In this document: positions 41,979 to 56,059 of the stretch, in pieces
Position numbering within the stretch: the first letter of the stretch is position 1
Layout: each line of letters begins with the position of its first letter
Assembly (NCBI GenBank): GCA_948567375.1
Contig: OX419755.1
Span: 46,195,001-46,259,000 of the forward strand
Reading direction: 5' to 3'
Source: Lunularia cruciata
Lineage: Eukaryota > Streptophyta > Marchantiopsida > Lunulariales > Lunulariaceae
Length of the DNA: 64,000 nucleotides
Made by a program: the position numbers and the translations under genes
Notes under the pieces: generated by a model
Database searches by the model: none
What the model was told of the DNA's origin: nothing
Seen by the model: the letters and a program-made list of their open reading frames with translations, nothing else

Positions 41979-44900
41979 TTATCTTCTCTTCAATTCCCCG
42001 GCCACTTTCTCACGAGTATCGTCCTCACATCCTGTATAGCCATCCCTTTTATTTTCTAAAAGATATTGGACTCTCTCCTCTTCCCTACTCTTCATACTTG
42101 TGTCACGGAGATCGGCTCTTTTCCGTTGTTCCATTAGCTGGTTTTCCTTTTGCTGCACCTGATGTTCTTTCTGTTGAAGCTGCCTTTGAAGAATATATAT
42201 CTGTAGAAAGCACCGGGAACTTTGTTCAATATTCAACCAGATTGGAGCCAAGATCTTTATGATCTAGTTACAGTTGACAGCAACAGCTTCACCAAAAACA
42301 ATGCCAGGATCAATCACTTTGACAAGAACACTCCAGCATAAATTTATCACCTGAAGAGAAGGAAACCACACACAAAACTGAAAGTTTACATCCAAGGAAT
42401 AAATGAACAGCAAGAACACCAAGGGGTTGAGAATCCCCGTGTGGGTCTTACAGTTTGCTGCGAACGCTCCACTTCGTCATTCAGATCTTCCACATAATCG
42501 AAAAGCTCTAGAGAAGTTCAACAAAAACAGAAGAGCAGCTTTGAATGGTTAGCACAGGATATCTTAGTAAAACGATACTCTTTGAGTGAAAAGAGATCAT
42601 AAGTACAAGTATAATCCTGAAACCTGCAGTCGATTCTACTTCCTGTACCTTGGTATCCACGCCTCAACTCCATGTTCAAAGATTTCTGCATTGCAAGCTT
42701 TGTACCTAGTTCATGCATCTGGAAAACACAAGCCAAAAATCATGGTGAAATTAAAATAAACTCCGTGAAAGGGGTAAATTCCTATCAGCAAGTTGACCAA
42801 TGCTTTTCGTCCTTAAAAGAAGAAGTTTCTGTAAAATATCGAGAAAGAAAAAGAAATGAATTTGTACTGAACACATCTATCATCTGCGACAAGCCTACAT
42901 AGAATGTTATCTTCGTATTAGCCATTAAACTAAAACTTCTACCGGAACGATCATTACTGGCTGTGATAAAGAGCAACACTGGTTTTAACACATAATGGCC
43001 ATCAAATCTAGCAATAAGTTTCTCCAAACTGCCAGGATATACATGTTTATTTTAAGTTCTTGTGTAAAAGTATGCAGACGGCATCCGAAGAACGGGCAAT
43101 CCACACCCACGGATGACAGACATCACTCGATTATAACAAATGCCATGTAACTACGAAGGAACTAGCGATCAATGCCACAAGAACACAATGATCAATATAT
43201 ACAAAACAGAGTTCCGTATTGCAATCAATCACGCTAAGAGGTAATGGAGGATGATTTCGGAGTTGATAGCGTGTAGTGCAATCAGAGTACTACATGGAAT
43301 CTACATTTCGTAAATACAACCTCTATTTTAAAATCAGAGATACTTCGATCCGGCAGTGAATGAATGTTTGGTAAGATACAGAAGGTAGCTATGGTCGCCA
43401 ACCTTTCCTTCCGAGGCCTCACGTCCGATCTCTTCGTTCTCTTCTTGCAACGTGCGGCACTTTGCCATTAACATCTTCCCGTTTTTGCTGTGAGGAGTAA
43501 ACTGCACGGCAGCAAGGTCGTCTTGTAGCTCCTTTACTCTCTTGTCGGCAGCTTCTAGCTCTTTCTGCACCATCCGAAAGCTTTGAAATCAGCACTTCTT
43601 ACTCGATCTTTTACGCTCCAAGACAAACCATCCTGGAGCTTATGTGGATATTTGCGGAGCATCGAGAGATAGAGCATACCTTCATTCTGGTGAATTCTGC
43701 GTGTATGGCTGGGTCGAGTAACAAGCGGCGAGTCTGGTTGGCATCACATATTGATGGTCAGTAATACTCAAAACAAACAAAAAGGAAAGCATCATTGTTT
43801 CAAGACAAATGATATGCGCCAATAAGGAGCTACCTGGAGCATTGGTGGTTTCAGCATAAGCTTCAGGTCATGCACCAGGGACTGCAAAGCAACAATATCA
43901 TGCTGCCATTAGCACTTCTAACATAAATTATAATACATGGTACGATGGAAATCTGCATGTGAAAACTAGATAACAGGACAAAACGCCGAGTGAAAACCAG
44001 ATACTACCTACATGTTTAACATGGTTTAGCACGCAAGATGCTTCTGTGACGATTGAAAAGCGTTAACTACACTAGACACAAAGGAAGCCTAAGTGCAAGA
44101 GCGCTGCCCTACAGTGAACTATAAACTACGAGATAAGAATATCTTAAAACTCGCATGGTCGCAAAATATAGGGAACGATTTTCACAGTCCTCTACTTGCA
44201 GCATTTCTTGACAAGACCTTCCGACGCCAAGACCAAGCTGACTTACCTTCAAATCTACTATTTCTTGTTCTTTGCCGGCAAGCTTTATTAGCATGGCGCT
44301 CTCTCTTCGCTCCGAGCTCAACAGCTGCGGATAAACAGTAACAGATGAGACTCAGAGCTGGTTCTCCGAGAAAACAAGATAGCATTTAGCTCAAGTAGCT
44401 CATTAATTTCCAAGATATGATTCGATGCGACCATGAGCAGCAACCGAAGTCCAGGTTTTATTGTATTCAACAGCAGATGAAGCAAACAGAACAAATCACT
44501 AAATCTCGGATGTTTCTCATGTTTCCTGTTGTTTCTGTGTTTCTGCTCCACAGGCTAAAAGATTTAAATTTTTTATCTTTAATGTAAATTTACAGAATCC
44601 CTGCCGGTTGGGCTGATGTACCACGACATTTAAACATCTCTACCAAGCGTGGATAGCAAGATGGAAACCTGATCTTTCAAAGCCCCTTCAGACGTCCGCA
44701 CTTTCTGCAAGGCGGCCAGCACAACATGTGGTTCTGCACGAAAGGGTACACGAAAGAGCATATGCGACGTTTCGGACAGATATTACTCAAATTGGTGCGA
44801 CTAGTCGGAGTAAGATATTAACTGTAGCATGACCGTGCAACTAAACGACTAGAACAAGACTGGTTTTGAATCTTCTCTTCTATATGCGGGCAAAGGTGTA

Positions 44901-46763
44901 CCAGGAGTGGTGCCTAAAGGCACAACTGACTCAATTTGGAAGGTGTTGTGCCAGCGTTCCAAATCTGCATTTGCTGCACCAAGTTCCTTCTGTGAACAGC
45001 AGAGCAAGTCAGATTCCGTCTCAGCAGAGAAGTAAACGACCATGTTCGATAAGCTACCGTTGGTGGGTACAAACTGATAATCAATAGAGTTCGACAGCGA
45101 CTTTCAACCAGCAATGATTTTACGACAGCAAAACAAAGAAGCAGGAAGATCTCACAGCATTCAAGCTATGGTCGTGAAATACCAAAATTCTCAGATACAT
45201 GTGAAACCGGGTACAGTGATCCTTATTGGATCAAATCCTGCATATCGCCTACCTGTAAGCCAGATATTGTAGCATCTCGCTCCTCCAAGCTGTTGCACAA
45301 TTGCGCAATCCGTTACAGACAAAAGAGAAGGCAAAAACTGAAAGATCAAGGAGTGTGAAGGAAAAACATCCTAGAGTCACCATCAAAGCAGTAAAACTAA
45401 ACTAAAAACCAATTGTTCCTATCAGAACTGTACCCTTTAATTCCTGCACTTAACAGAGCTTGAATGATTTCAACAGACTGTACCTGGCCCGTAAGTTGAG
45501 AATGGTTGTTGTGGCATGGTCATTAGCAACAACAGAACTACCGTAAATCTGTAAAGATTATCGAGAGATGATAGTTGAGAACTCATCAATTATCATTTAC
45601 TGCCCTGCTCAGTTGCTCTTCAATATATTCAAACTGAACAAGAACAACTCTTTCAGAAACCTAAACAAACACATTCATTCATTCCAGAAACCCCTAACTT
45701 CCCACTGCAAATCTGGAAAACGAGCCATCATTCAGGAAAATGTTGTGTGTTCTTAAACCAAATTCATTCAAAAAAAACATATTTTTTTTTAATTGAAAAT
45801 TATTTTATTTTTTTTAAATGTGAACTTTAACCGTTCAAAGGGTAAACATACTTTCTTGGCGGGATAAATTTCGTCGTCGTCGTCTTCCAAATCACCAAAG
45901 CTCCTCTTCCCACCTGTCCACATATATCAAGAATTAGACACGAAGGTACCAAAGTAACAACTTTAGCCAGTTTTTATGTCGCATGAATCGGCCGGAGTCC
46001 CAATTTAAGCTGTTGACTTTAGCATCCTAAATAGGCACCGCTCCACGACGCTATCACAGCGAAAGATAAATAATTGTCCTTCCTGAAATATACACCTTCT
46101 ACAGCATTGGTGATTCAAGTAAGGAAGCTGAAATTCTGAAGTGCGTAGCCCCTGGCTACGATCAATGTTTACTTCTACAGAGTCGGACCAAAATTTCAGC
46201 CCCTACATTTGGTACTGCTGTCTCCTCCGGCCATACTTGTAGAAACGGGTGCCAATATTTCGCCCCAAGGAAAATGATAATCATTTCGCTAGGGCAGATG
46301 CAGAAACAAAAGAAAAATTTCTGAAATCTTTATTCGCAATTTACATTCATAACTGCACCGACCGAGAAAATTAAGTCAGAAGCAGAGATACATCCAAACT
46401 GCAATTACCTCAAGTCCGAACGCAGATGCATTGTTATCTAGGACTGTATTATGCTGGGCACTACGTACCTGTAACTTTACTATCTTCTGCATCGTCACCT
46501 CCAAAATCGAAGTCATCCTGCAGGGTACACACAGGCCAATCGGACCAAATTACACCAAAATCCCTCCGGGGAGGTCAACCAGGGGCAAGTCTCCAGGCAT
46601 TTTCTCCCCTCAAAAATCTCCACCGACTTCGACTAACGAAACGCCTAACGTGGTCTTGTCAAAGTAGCCGGAGCTTGCGGAAGACAGTGTATGAAACTGC
46701 AGCAAAGGAACGTGGCTGTTAATGAAAGCTCTGACGTACATCATAATAGCTGGTATTCGCCAT
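41979..46763 (-). CDS. FIP37: FIP37/WTAP homologue, m6A methyltransferase complex subunit
   Basis: Intact 14-exon minus-strand gene, 359 aa: 46763-46740, 46517-46469, 45913-45852, 45548-45484, 45289-45253, 44989-44902, 44733-44669, 44324-44247, 43881-43834, 43733-43680, 43564-43403, 42718-42649, 42507-42452, 42200-41979 (TAA). All junctions are GT-AG and keep the frame. The start is set by MANTSYYD joining DDFDFGGDD, as in the Arabidopsis N-terminus. An acidic stretch (SFGDLEDDDDE, ~29-39) precedes a long coiled coil; LLLDPAIH (~176-183) and GKMLMAKCRTLQEENEEIG (~219-237) are family hallmarks. By homology it is the WTAP-like nuclear adaptor that holds the MTA/MTB m6A writer, and it was first named for binding FKBP12. 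The tail (exon 14; Gln/Glu/Lys-rich, ending GELKRR) is diverged from what I recall of angiosperm proteins. Arabidopsis FIP37 is about 330 aa. Confidence 0.95.
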
Positions 46764-47130
46764 CGCTGAGCCGATTTGGTCTGTTTCTGATATCTTCGTT
46801 TCTTTCCCCGGTTTCTGTCGAGCTATGTCTCGTCGTTCCTACCAAAGCACTCCCCAATCTCCCGACTGCCTCGAAGATTCAAACAACATTTCCTGCGGCC
46901 GGATGGATGGAAACCGAAACAGGCGCACGAACGCCTAAATATAAACACCGGATAATAACACGGGGAATCTGATCGCAACTCACTTCACGGAACTTCAACT
47001 CCTGAGTAGCATGCTGCTACAGGATGCAATTCTGAACGCAAGAGAGTGGTGAACCTCCGTGTCGAACAACCGGTCGGGGGAGGATTCCTTCTCTTTATTC
47101 TAAGTCATAGAAAATGCATACTTCTCTACA
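46764..47130 (-). promoter_or_regulatory. FIP37 5' flank
   Basis: About 370 bases of higher-GC sequence upstream of the FIP37 ATG, before the AT-rich repeats start. It probably contains the 5' UTR and core promoter. I saw no convincing TATA box. Short plus-strand frames here (46431-46972) are antisense shadows. Confidence 0.4.
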
Positions 47131-49490
47131 AGACAACAAATTCTGATAATTCTGTTTTTCATCGAAGCTATTAGTGAACTAGAGGTAGTTATAAAGATGA
47201 ATAATGATATGCACTACAAATATGTTCTTCCTTTCCATTTCCTAATTCTATTTTGTGTGAATGGAAATCAAGGATCTAGTGGCCTATGAAAGTAATCAGG
47301 GAGTAGACTTGACAGTCAACTGGTCAGACTAGGAGAGGTTCATTAAGATAAGATGACTGAGTAACCATATCACTCTAAACCCACTTCTGCTTCAAAAGAT
47401 TAAGGCAATAAAGTATATAGGTGTAGATTGTCATATGGTTCTAGTTTGAAATAACTAATCATCTCGAAGGTTAAGTACAAGATACTCTAGTTAAGCTGAA
47501 CCATGAGAGAAGTCTAATTGGCAACACATGGATTTGGGATGTTAATAAGGGTTAAAAGGAATGTTGTCTATTTTTGCCTGTCTCTTCCTTTAATTTTTTT
47601 AGTTTTAATTGCAAATACAATACTCCATTATTCCATAAAATTCCTCAATGAAGGAAGAGTAATTTCCGAGCGTCAGCTAACAAGAACCAAGAGATCTGCA
47701 ATAGGAAACTAGTAATTACGAAAATTTTCTAGGAGGCGCATTAAGGGTTAGTTAGGTTTGAGTGATGGATTTATGAGTTATATGCGAAAGACGTGAAAAA
47801 GACGAAAGATAAGGCCCAACAGTCTTGTAATCCTAAATTGTCAAGCTATATCCAAAATACTTATTGAATTGGAAAGTGCGACCATTCAAGAACTAAATTA
47901 AAAATGGTGAATGACCGTTCAATTGGAAAATAATTGGTTACCAATTCAGAATATCGAGTACATTATAAAATTAATGTTTAGGAATCTTAAACCTCAAAAT
48001 ACATCTTGATAAAGTCATAGGTCCTATTATGGTACCAATTTTGCATAAGATTTCTTTTAGATACAATTGTTGACCCACGAACTATTGCTAGATACTAAGA
48101 AACAAATCATTGAATTCTAGGGTAGAAACTAGCAAACAATTTGCGATAAATGGAGAAAGGTAACGTTAAGGTCCACTATTTAATAGTACTAAAATATGCA
48201 TAGCTCCGCAATGTTATAGGAGCAAAAGATAAGTAATTTTCTTTACTAAAAGATACACCATTCACAACATTGATGATTCTAGGAATTAGGTTAAAGTTCA
48301 GAATTACGCAACCCTTGGTTATTGTAACAACATGGTGTCGTTCAATTTTGTAATATCTATGTAAGAACTGATCAATCCCACTAGGATACAAGTTGGATAT
48401 GACTAAAAATGAGATAAAAGTATCACAATGCTAACAATCTTTCATTTTGTATTTAACCTCTCGGGGAAGTCCTCTCGAGAAGAATGAAGTCTTACCCCTA
48501 TATGCATACTACAAAAAGGTAAATGAATGCTACTCAATTTCATTGTAATTATAGTCCAAAGGACTTTTGAAGGTGATGGATCACTTGCAATGAAGGTCAC
48601 TTTGCCCTAGAATTTCCTTACCTTCCAATTAGCTTGACCAAATTCCTACTTACTATTGTCATGCCCATTCTACAATCTACACACTGCACCACTATTACAA
48701 ACAATACATTGTATGAGCAGATCTCAAAGGGTTAGACAAATAGTAGAATGGAATGCTTAAACTAAATTGGAGTTAGATCTCTCAAGGGTACTCTCTCTCT
48801 ATCATATACAATTGTAACATAGTGTATTACACTTCCCAAAAGGCACTACTTTACAAGAGAGTATAATGATTCTTACTACTCAATCTCTCAATTTGTGGTA
48901 CTTAATGATAATTAGGCCTATAAAAATTCATCACTATATCATTTGTTGCCTATGTAGAGCACTTAGATGTCCTCCTTCTATTTCGACAAAAATGATTCTT
49001 TCACTCTAGTGCTTACACCTCTATGCCAAGATTCCTCACAACTAAGTAACTAAGTAGGCAAACATTCATACAAAGAGCAGCCAAATGCACATACACAAAC
49101 TTTATAGTTTTGATTGTAATACATTTTTTAATGAAAAGAAATAATGCACTAAATGATCATTATAAACATTTAATCTAAGCCCAATATACCTTTCCTACTT
49201 ATACACCAAAGAAACCCAACGGCTACAAATGGCTAAAACTTTGCTAATTACATCTAATCCTCACTAATAAGATTCTTATCTTATCCTAATCTAAGATCCA
49301 AGTAAAGACATATGACATGACATTGCCACCTCAGCAGATTTTTTGTATATTCCTCTATCATATAGCGGTCTACTTGGATTTTGTATTTTCATTAAGATCT
49401 ATGAACTATTTACAAGTACTAAGTGTCTTGGCTAAAACAACAAGATGAACTAAAACTACAAGATAGAACCAAAAAATAACTACTAAGTTT
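47131..49490. other. AT-rich spacer, no gene seen
   Basis: No long frame, RNA gene or transposon motif was recognised. Stretches such as 48180-48320 repeat phrases from the FIP37 introns only loosely (the AATGTTATAGGAGCAAAAGA block near 48212 resembles 46052-46072), suggesting an old duplication of intron sequence. Confidence 0.4.
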
Positions 49491-49499
49491 TCCACAACT

Positions 49500-52000
49500 T
49501 GGGTTGAAATGTATCATTGAGGTTGTTAGTCATTGCAAGACAAGCTCATGGAGCTTGTGACAAACTACTCATGCCTTTGTAGATTTGAATGAACTCAACA
49601 AGCTCCCTTTTATACTCATTGACCTTGTTCATGACACTTGTTTGGGCTTTCTTTGAACTTGAAGTTCATGTGGCTTTGCAATTTGAGAGACAAGATTGTT
49701 AGTTGATTATTCATATAAACCTTCTTCTTGAGAGCCTCAATTTGAATTTTTAAGTCCTTAATCTTTGTCTAGTTTGTGGTGTTGTTAGCCATCCTCTCCA
49801 GCTAGTTCAAGAGGTGAGTCACTATATGTTTTATGGTCATGAGAAGACCCACAAATTTTTTGCCAAGTTTTGACTTCAAGTCCTCTTGTACCTTTGTCAT
49901 AATCTCCTATTTTTTCTCTCGTGCTCATTTCAAAGTTTTAGTAAGTTCCTTAATATGAAGATTTGTGAGCTCTTTTAGATTCTTATATTGTCCATCCACT
50001 ACAATTTTCTTCATACTAGAAACATCCAAATCTATTCAAATAGTAAAAAACTCTTCATTATATACCTTTATCTACCCTTTGTAGCAAGTTTGTTGTTCAC
50101 CAACCTTTATCTATATCATGTCAACCTCTAATATGTAAGCATCATAATATGACTTAGTGTTGTCCTTGTAACACCAATTCTTCTTCTTGGAACTTCTTGA
50201 GCAATTGGTCTCTTTCCTTTGCAATGCAATATCCTTGGTGAGTTGTTTGTTGGTGTTGCACAATTTGGTACGAAGCATGGCCTTGTCTTTGGCGGTGGGG
50301 CTTGTTTTGTTGTGAAGGTACTTTACAAGCTTAATCGGTTTGTTGATGGCAAAATAGCTAATCAATTACAAATACATATTGTAGTAGGTGGATTCTAATA
50401 TTCCAAACATATTACATATCCTTTGTGAATCTGGTGCGTCGGGTTCAAAATGAAGTTCAACTCTTTGTAGAAAGTTGCAATCTCCTTTAGTAGCTACATC
50501 ATTGGCATTTACTAAATGTACAAAGTATACCAATTCAACCGCACCATCAAATTATTGTTGCATTAAAGCAAATGTTGTCCATCATCTTTGGGTCATCATC
50601 TCTTGTTAGAGATCATGTTGTTAGTGTTTCATGAGGAGGATCTTCCATCTCAATGCATTTTGACGTCATCTCATGTGCTACCCTAGTGGGTTATCTCCTT
50701 CTTGTAGACGGCCCGCAATAAAAGCTTCTTCTTTCAACTTCAAGGCTTCCACTTCTTGCTTCTGCATTTATGAGCCAACGCAGAACCTTGGTTGGTTTGT
50801 GCTTCTATAACATCTATGATGTTCAAAGTAGGAATCTTAGGCCAACAATGTTTGAAGAAGAAGACAAGCACTAGCATGGGTGCGTTTTCTAAGACCCCAA
50901 TGGGAGCCTTGTAGTTGTTTTACTGGTGCTTTCACTTTGTTCTTTGCAACTTTGTTGGGAATTGCTGATGATTATGCATCATAGTTTGCTGCTTTCTTGG
51001 ATCTTTTTGTTGTTGGTATTTGGTGACGAGATGCATGTAAACAAGTTGTTGTTGCTTGACCGGTTCTTGTTCCAAAAGTTTTTTTCTTGTAGTGTCTGCT
51101 TGTAGTTAACCAGCTTGTCATATCAAGGAATGGATATCTCTCCTCCAAAGTTCAGTTATGTCTTGTTTTCTACCAAGACTATGTACTGCATGCACTGAAC
51201 CATGACCATGTTCAAATATCAGGATGGGGCAGCAAAGGGAAATATAACTCCCATACTGTAGAGTAGATCTCACTTGTTCACATCATGCATCATGAAATCT
51301 TCTTCTATTATAAAGGTCTCTTTTCCACCTTGCCTTTTGGCTTTGTCACGTCCACTTTTGCTTGATGAAACTTCAATAACCTAGTTTCTCTTTTGTTTCT
51401 TGGAGACCATGATTTTGTTGCATGTACCTTCTTATGAATCACAATCATGCTATAGGATTCTTTGATACAAATTTCCTTGCTTCAAGCATACTCCTTGTCA
51501 GCATTGTGATACTTCATTCTTTCCTTGGCCAAATTAGGATGACCACTAAAGTAGGCCGGATGATGGAAGTGGCTCAAAAGTCTCTCCTTCTACTCATTTG
51601 TGAGGAAGCTCATTCAAAGGTAAAAATGCATGATGAAGTGCATTATGATTATGGCTACTCCCTAATACATGTCCTCTAGCAGCTTGTTCTCATAACATTT
51701 GCCCCAACTCACAAGTTTTTCTTTGTGCAAAAGTTGGAAGAAAATATTTTGGTTGAGATTTACATATAAGGTTTGTTTTGATTGAAATAGCTTCATCATG
51801 GATTCCATTACAACTCATCAAATGGGATCTTTTAGATATTCTATTTTATACTCATCAATAGACATCCCTCACATGAATGCATTGTCTACTTTGGCTTTCA
51901 TACACTTGCTTGGACTACCACAAGGAAGATCAATATAAAACTGGCCAAATGTTGTGAACTTTTCCCCTAACACTTGTTGCCGATGACCTTTGCTTCATGT
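49500..52000 (-). pseudogene. Unrecognised multi-kb protein-coding relic
   Basis: On the minus strand, long stretches stay open and protein-like apart from scattered TGA/TAG/TAA codons: KFTTFGQFYIDLPCGSPSK … MSIDEYKIEYLKDP (about 51960-51830), IIEEDFMMHDVNK (about 51310), GDCNFLQRVELHFEPDAP (about 50490-50440), a Lys/Thr-rich block at 50365-50111, and a helical segment YKNLKELTNLHIKELTKTLK (about 50000-49940). Many stops could come from CGA or CAG by C-to-T change. The pattern suggests one old protein of several hundred residues, perhaps from a transposon, with a coiled coil near its C-terminus. I do not recognise the family, and no terminal repeats were seen. Confidence 0.4.
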
Positions 52001-55000
52001 ATCAAGGTTAGTTCTGAAAATTTTGGTGCATGTGTGTTTTTTTTCTTCTAACATGGCAGGTTTATAAAACTCCAGTCCCAAAATACAAATTATAGATTTC
52101 TACTTTTCAAGTACTCTACTCTACAATGCAATCCTCATTTCGATCACTTGTGAGGTTTGCACATGATTATATCCGCCTTAAATGATTTTGCCTTTATTTT
52201 GACTATCATATCTTGTTCCACCATCTTGAAGGTATCCAAATCTACTTTCTTTTGTATGACACCCCATCACTCTTACACTATGCACTCAAGTTTGCATTGT
52301 GCATTATGCCATGAATCTTGGACAATAGTTTGAGAGATTCTTATGCAAGAGAAATGAAAATTGATGCAAGTAAAGAGTAACTCCTTGTGAGGTGGAGTTG
52401 GCCTTTAATTAATATTTCTGCCCAATCAATCCTCAACCATCATGATGGTTATTGAAGAGTTGTGATCAAATGACACATGTGTAAGCTCCTTGCATAATAG
52501 TTCTTTGGTAGCATGTTGCAAGTCGCGGGTTGTGGATTTTGAAATACTGGTAGAATCTCACTGAAAGTTGTTTTGACAAAATCTCATCACTCCATATCTT
52601 GTACTAAGAACTTCCACAAACTTCTAACATCATTTTTGGCCATCTTGTATCATAGTACTTGTTGTATTTTTTTCTCAATACAAATCATTGAGCTAGACTC
52701 ATAATTGACCAAGGACAAAGGAAAAACTAATCATTTTCTCCTACTTAGTATTGTCCTAATACTTGATCTATTGTGTAAAACACTATTGAGCTACTAGAAA
52801 TGAGATAAAGTGGGACAAATAGAAAAAAATAGGTTGTGATAGCTACAAAGTCAAAAAGAATGTCAAAAGAAAGTAGGCTTGCAATTGAAGATTTGTTGCA
52901 TATAATAGCCTTGTATGTAATTTAGAAAGAAAATTAAAAAGACTTATACATACATAATACTTTGAGGTTTTTAATTTGACATTTAATATTGTTTATAATT
53001 AATATCATTCCCATCTTTAGAAAACCGCAATAACTAATATTATCTCTTTATTTGTTGCCTTTAACAAAAGTTGTGAGGAAATAATAATATAATTGACTTT
53101 CTCTATGAAAAATAACATCTCTTTGCTATTTGCAGCAATTATTATTCTCCTAATTGATACTAAAAGATAGAGAGGTCAATAGAAAATAAAAGGTCTTAAA
53201 ATGCCCCATTGGAGAGAGCTTTATGCAATCAACTTTTTACAAAATTTACAATTTACTCATGAAGGCATCTTAGACTATCAATCGAGCTTATGAAATGATC
53301 CAAAAAAAATTATCAACACACCAAAATCAAGCATAAAATCTTCATGAGAGGGTAAAACTTTCCCATTAGATAAAATAACAAGGTGTCAAGTAGTTCTAAA
53401 TAAATAATAATTACATATTTTGTATCCCAATCCAACCCGATAGGATACATAGATAAACATCAAATTAAATGTATAGTACTTAAGTTAAGTATATCACTAA
53501 AACACTTGCACTTTAAGACTATGAACATTAAAGGGCGTATAATGGTAATAAAACATATGATACAACCCATGTAGCTCTATAAACTTAGAAAAGAGTGAAA
53601 TGATAAGAGAGTAGACGGAGCTAAGCTAGACAAAATGTACATAGATTTATAATAGGAGAAGAAAGTAAAGGAAACTAATGAATCAAAGAGAAAGATGCAA
53701 TATAATGAAATAAATTAAAAAGAGTTAAAGCTAAGAAGTGTTTTAATTTCTTGAATCCAAAATAAAGATTCCTTAATGAAATAAAATAATTATTTTATTT
53801 AAGCCAAATATTGATGGAATAAAATAAATTACAATCTAAAAACCATGTTAGGTTAAATATACGAGAGGAATCCAAATATAATAATAGTTAGTAATGATAG
53901 TAATAATTGCTTTTTGATATCATTTATGTCAACAAGAAAGGAAACATTGGTATGAAGAACACTTAAGAAGCATGATCTTGCTACATTTCAAGGCAATTCA
54001 AACTCAAACTAAGCAAGAATGTGTTCATCATTACATAAGAAAAAGGCTATCAAGCAGTCATTTTTGAAATAATATTGACTACTACGGCCAATGTTTGCAA
54101 AGATGAAGATAAATATGATATGTTAGTAGACCCATACGGATGCAAGACTAAGAGAAATCATTTATATACCAAAAGGGAGATTATTAGTGTAGAAGACTAA
54201 ATTCCAAGGGTTCTCTCCACCTTAAGCTTATACCTACAAGAAGGTTATTGAGTACATAATTAAACTACTCAATCCTTTAAAAAAAGACTCAAGAACTCAA
54301 ATAAGGAAGATACAAGGGAGGATATTATTGCAAACCTACAAGAATGTATTCAAATGCAAGAGAGTGCTCAAGTCACAATCTTCTATACTTGATATGAATA
54401 TAGGCTTAATACTTACAAAAGTTCAAAATATACTTCTTGGCCAAGCTAGTCAACCTAGAAGAAGCTTCTTCCATACTTTAACCTAAACTTTATAAGAAGG
54501 CTCTTGAGTATTGTATTAGCTTACTAAGTACTTAGGAAGGTTCATATGTACTTGTTCAACATTCCTTTGTACTAAATTATTATACATTTCTTTTGGATAC
54601 TAAATAGTATCATTATTACATGCTTCAATTTTGAGTTCTTAAATGATGTTTTGTGTATTAGCGATAATGAATGGACTTCAAGGAGACTTCAAAATTGTGT
54701 AACCTTACAAGGAACTTTATAGTCTTGGCAATGGCTACACTTATTTTATGATTGGCAATTCTATATCAACTTTGTATTTTAATTGATACTCAATCATTGT
54801 TTTAGTTTCAAAAAGAGAGGATGGGTGGGGAAAAAATCAATTTAGAAATATGGAAGATATTATGAATTTGCAAGGGAGATCAAGTTAGTAAGCAGAAAAG
54901 GAGTCAAATTCAGTAAAAGAGAGGCTAATCAAATTATGAACTATATAGATCAAGTGAGGATTGAGAAAGGACCAATTTAAATGGGAGATAGTTTACTAGC

Positions 55001-55194
55001 ATGAGTATCAAGAAGTAACAAAGAGTTAGAATCATGGAGAATAACTTTATCACCAACTACCAACTATAAATCACAATCATATACATTAGCATGTTAGCAT
55101 GATTTTGATCATTTTGGTTGATAAGTAATCAGCTTTGGCTTCTTTTAAGGAGGATGATAAAGTGGAAAATGAAGTAGAACTATTAAGAACATTG

Positions 55195-55196
<2 letters not shown>
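52001..55196. other. AT-rich spacer, no gene seen
   Basis: About 3.2 kb, very AT-rich, frequent stops in all frames. Nothing recognised. Confidence 0.5.

Positions 55197-55242
<46 letters not shown>
55197..55242. repeat. (AT)23 microsatellite
   Basis: 46 bases of uninterrupted AT dinucleotides between GGA and AAGTTTAA. Self-complementary and likely length-polymorphic. Confidence 0.97.
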
Positions 55243-55245
<3 letters not shown>

Positions 55246-56059
55246 TTTAATCTACAAAACACTAAAGAGTCTTTTAAATATTAAGAAAGAAGAAGAGATT
55301 ATGATAATTTCTTCCTTATAGTTTACAAATGTAACAACGAGGTAAGAAGGAAAATATCATACAAATTAAATGGTTTTAATTAAAAATTAAAAATTGATGT
55401 CTTCTTTGGTAAAATTGTTTTTTTGAGGTAGTAAATGATAGATATGATAAATTTGTTGCCCAAGATCTTAAATCATACTTGCAAACTCTTATTAAAGATA
55501 TGAAAGAATTTTAATCATATTTTATATCCTTGGGAGGTCATGATCATAATAATTATTGTCAAATTACAACTTAGCTTGGCTTATTGAAGATTTTACATTA
55601 GGTGTATCTATTATATCAAGGAGCTTATTGGATTTTCTTTCATAATAAATCTGCAAACATAACAATAACAATATTGTTACATTGTGTTATGTTGAAAATT
55701 GATAAGAAAAAATGAGTCAAGACTAAAGTTTATATAATCTCAAAATGAGATAAAGATAAGCAATAGATGGAGATGACCTATACGTTCTAGATTTAAATCC
55801 TTATTTTTGTGATAGAAATAAACATGTAGACATCTTGAATGATGATTTAATATCACTACAAACTTGGAAAAAATAAGAGTAATCTTTATGCGGTACTTGG
55901 AATTTTCAGAATTTCTTCCTTTTATTTGTTTTTTTACATGCTACTTTACATATATGAACTTTGTCTGTATATGTATTCTTTAAGCCAAAAATTATCATTG
56001 TCTTTGAGAAGATTGGAGTTAAGCTAAAGGAATCGTGCTACAAAGTCCAAAGGTTTGAA
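55243..56059. other. AT-rich spacer, no gene seen
   Basis: Nothing recognised. Confidence 0.45.

Noticed and set aside
41870-42262. 130-codon plus-strand frame at 41870-42262
   Set aside because: Antisense to FIP37 exon 14.
46426-46972. Plus-strand frames over the FIP37 5' end
   Set aside because: They overlap FIP37 exons 1-2 and the 5' flank in antisense and show no conserved motif.
55197-55242. AT tract as origin or centromere-type signal
   Set aside because: A plain dinucleotide microsatellite; nothing around it supports another role.
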